This document shows, in pieces, positions 14,014 to 14,513 of a stretch of 14,513 nucleotides of DNA. This DNA is from VYFG01 sp022827325 (lineage in GTDB: Bacteria > Pseudomonadota > Gammaproteobacteria > Arenicellales > Poriferihabitantaceae). The stretch spans positions 1 to 14,513 of the forward strand of contig JAJDTE010000103.1 of NCBI GenBank assembly GCA_022827325.1, in the 5' to 3' direction. Position numbers and translations under genes: made by a program. The stretch's first letter is position 1. Each line of letters begins with the position of its first letter. Below the pieces are notes generated by a model that worked only from the letters and a program-made list of their open reading frames with translations, had not been told where the DNA came from and did no database searches.

Positions 14014-14016
14014 CAA

Positions 14017-14513
14017 GTGAATCGTGCTGATGCGGAAGATTGGAAAGAAGAAGTACCGATTGAGATTTTTGAATCTCTATTGACGCATGCCCCTCTCCAG
14101 TCTGTACTTGTATTCAAAGGGGCACACGTACTGAACGAACGTCTTCAGGAACCCGGGAGACGTTCTCTGGACATCGACAGCAATCTCTTGCAAGGCTTTG
14201 TGCAATCGACGCCCGATCGCACGACCCAACAGGAGATACTTGAACGCGAACTCCAACTTGCAATCTCTCGATACTTCCAGAGCCAATCTCCAGTAAAGTA
14301 TTCTCTTCAGACAATTCATGTAAAGCCGAGACCTCGTCGATTGCATCCGAGAGGTTGGGATGCGTACGATGTACGAATTTCTATTATCGACCACACACGT
14401 CCCCGCGTTCTGGGCTTGCCATCGATAACGCTGGACATCGCCGCACCCGAGGCACTTGGGCAAGGGTCCATTGCTCCTCTGAGAATGAACGAGGCGACCG
14501 TTTGGGCCTATAC
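14017..14513 (+). CDS. AbiEii-like nucleotidyltransferase toxin (3' end outside window)
   Basis: Starts at GTG 14017, 3 nt after the antitoxin stop, and stays open to the window end (165 codons seen). No ATG fits better. Residues 29-57 read SVLVFKGAHVLNERLQEP then RRSLDIDSNL: the G-x...S-x-D-x-D nucleotidyltransferase motif with D52 and D54 as metal-binding carboxylates, in AbiEii/AbiGii form (FKGA in place of the commoner FKGGT). Later segments HPRGWDAYDVRISIID and LDIAAPEALG fit the following strand region of this family. Predicted role: growth-arrest or abortive-infection toxin transferring nucleotides to an RNA or other target. The catalytic lysine region and C-terminus are beyond the window, so activity cannot be judged. 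Confidence 0.75.
   Translation, partial: MNRADAEDWKEEVPIEIFESLLTHAPLQSVLVFKGAHVLNERLQEPGRRSLDIDSNLLQGFVQSTPDRTTQQEILERELQLAISRYFQSQSPVKYSLQTIHVKPRPRRLHPRGWDAYDVRISIIDHTRPRVLGLPSITLDIAAPEALGQGSIAPLRMNEATVWAY

Noticed and set aside
14077..14463. Minus-strand frame over the toxin gene
   Set aside because: The plus-strand frame has the nucleotidyltransferase motif and is coupled to the antitoxin.

Overview
The window is a piece of a high-GC proteobacterial chromosome, most likely gammaproteobacterial. That assignment rests on codon choice, sigma70-type promoters and family content, not on a marker gene. Nearly all of it is tightly packed catabolic genes. The last ~1.5 kb is visibly lower in GC with different codon use, and looks like an acquired defence/toxin-antitoxin locus whose end lies beyond the window.

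Layout. (1) 1-958 (+): 3' part of an ornithine-cyclodeaminase/ketimine-reductase-type gene, convergent with (2) 1029-3062 (-), a 677-aa flavin/Fe-S oxidoreductase of the trimethylamine-dehydrogenase/2,4-dienoyl-CoA-reductase type, probably an amine or N-methyl-amino-acid demethylase. (3) 3344-4966 (+): an acetolactate-synthase-like ThDP enzyme. (4) 5153-5686 (+): a small, probably exported protein with a 14-residue tandem repeat; not recognised. (5) 5813-9020 (+): a compact operon of SDR dehydrogenase, class III CoA-transferase, MaoC/mesaconyl-C4-CoA-hydratase-like dehydratase and a small bacterial PH-domain membrane protein. It ends at a clear bidirectional terminator at 9102-9127. (6) 9150-10223 (-): a BMP-family (nucleoside-type) ABC substrate-binding protein. 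(7) 10424-11305 (-): uraD-hiuH, the two enzymes taking 5-hydroxyisourate to (S)-allantoin, divergent from (8) 11382-12689 (+), guanine deaminase. (9) 12690-13032: a gene-free, highly structured region. (10) 13033-14513 (+): an AbiEi-like antitoxin/regulator followed by an AbiEii-like nucleotidyltransferase toxin cut by the window end.

How the genes work together. Regions 6-8 are a purine salvage/degradation module: uptake of a nucleoside or base, guanine to xanthine, and the late urate steps. Xanthine dehydrogenase and uricase are not in view. The uraD and guaD promoters face each other and share a 16-bp dyad, TTGACTATATGGTCAA, whose two arms are the two -35 boxes; one repressor could shut both. 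Region 5, perhaps with the ThDP enzyme, looks like a pathway that activates an organic acid to its CoA ester, hydrates it and oxidises or cleaves it; the substrate cannot be read from sequence.

The most unusual structure is upstream of the AbiE-like pair: two perfect inverted repeats (24- and 23-bp arms, each with a 4-nt loop). Each is preceded by a TTGACA box, carries a -10-like hexamer in its left arm and shares the core TTGNGCCCAA at its centre, where transcription should start. The Shine-Dalgarno-like sequence of the antitoxin lies in the right arm of the second hairpin. Long transcripts could therefore hide the ribosome site while short ones expose it.
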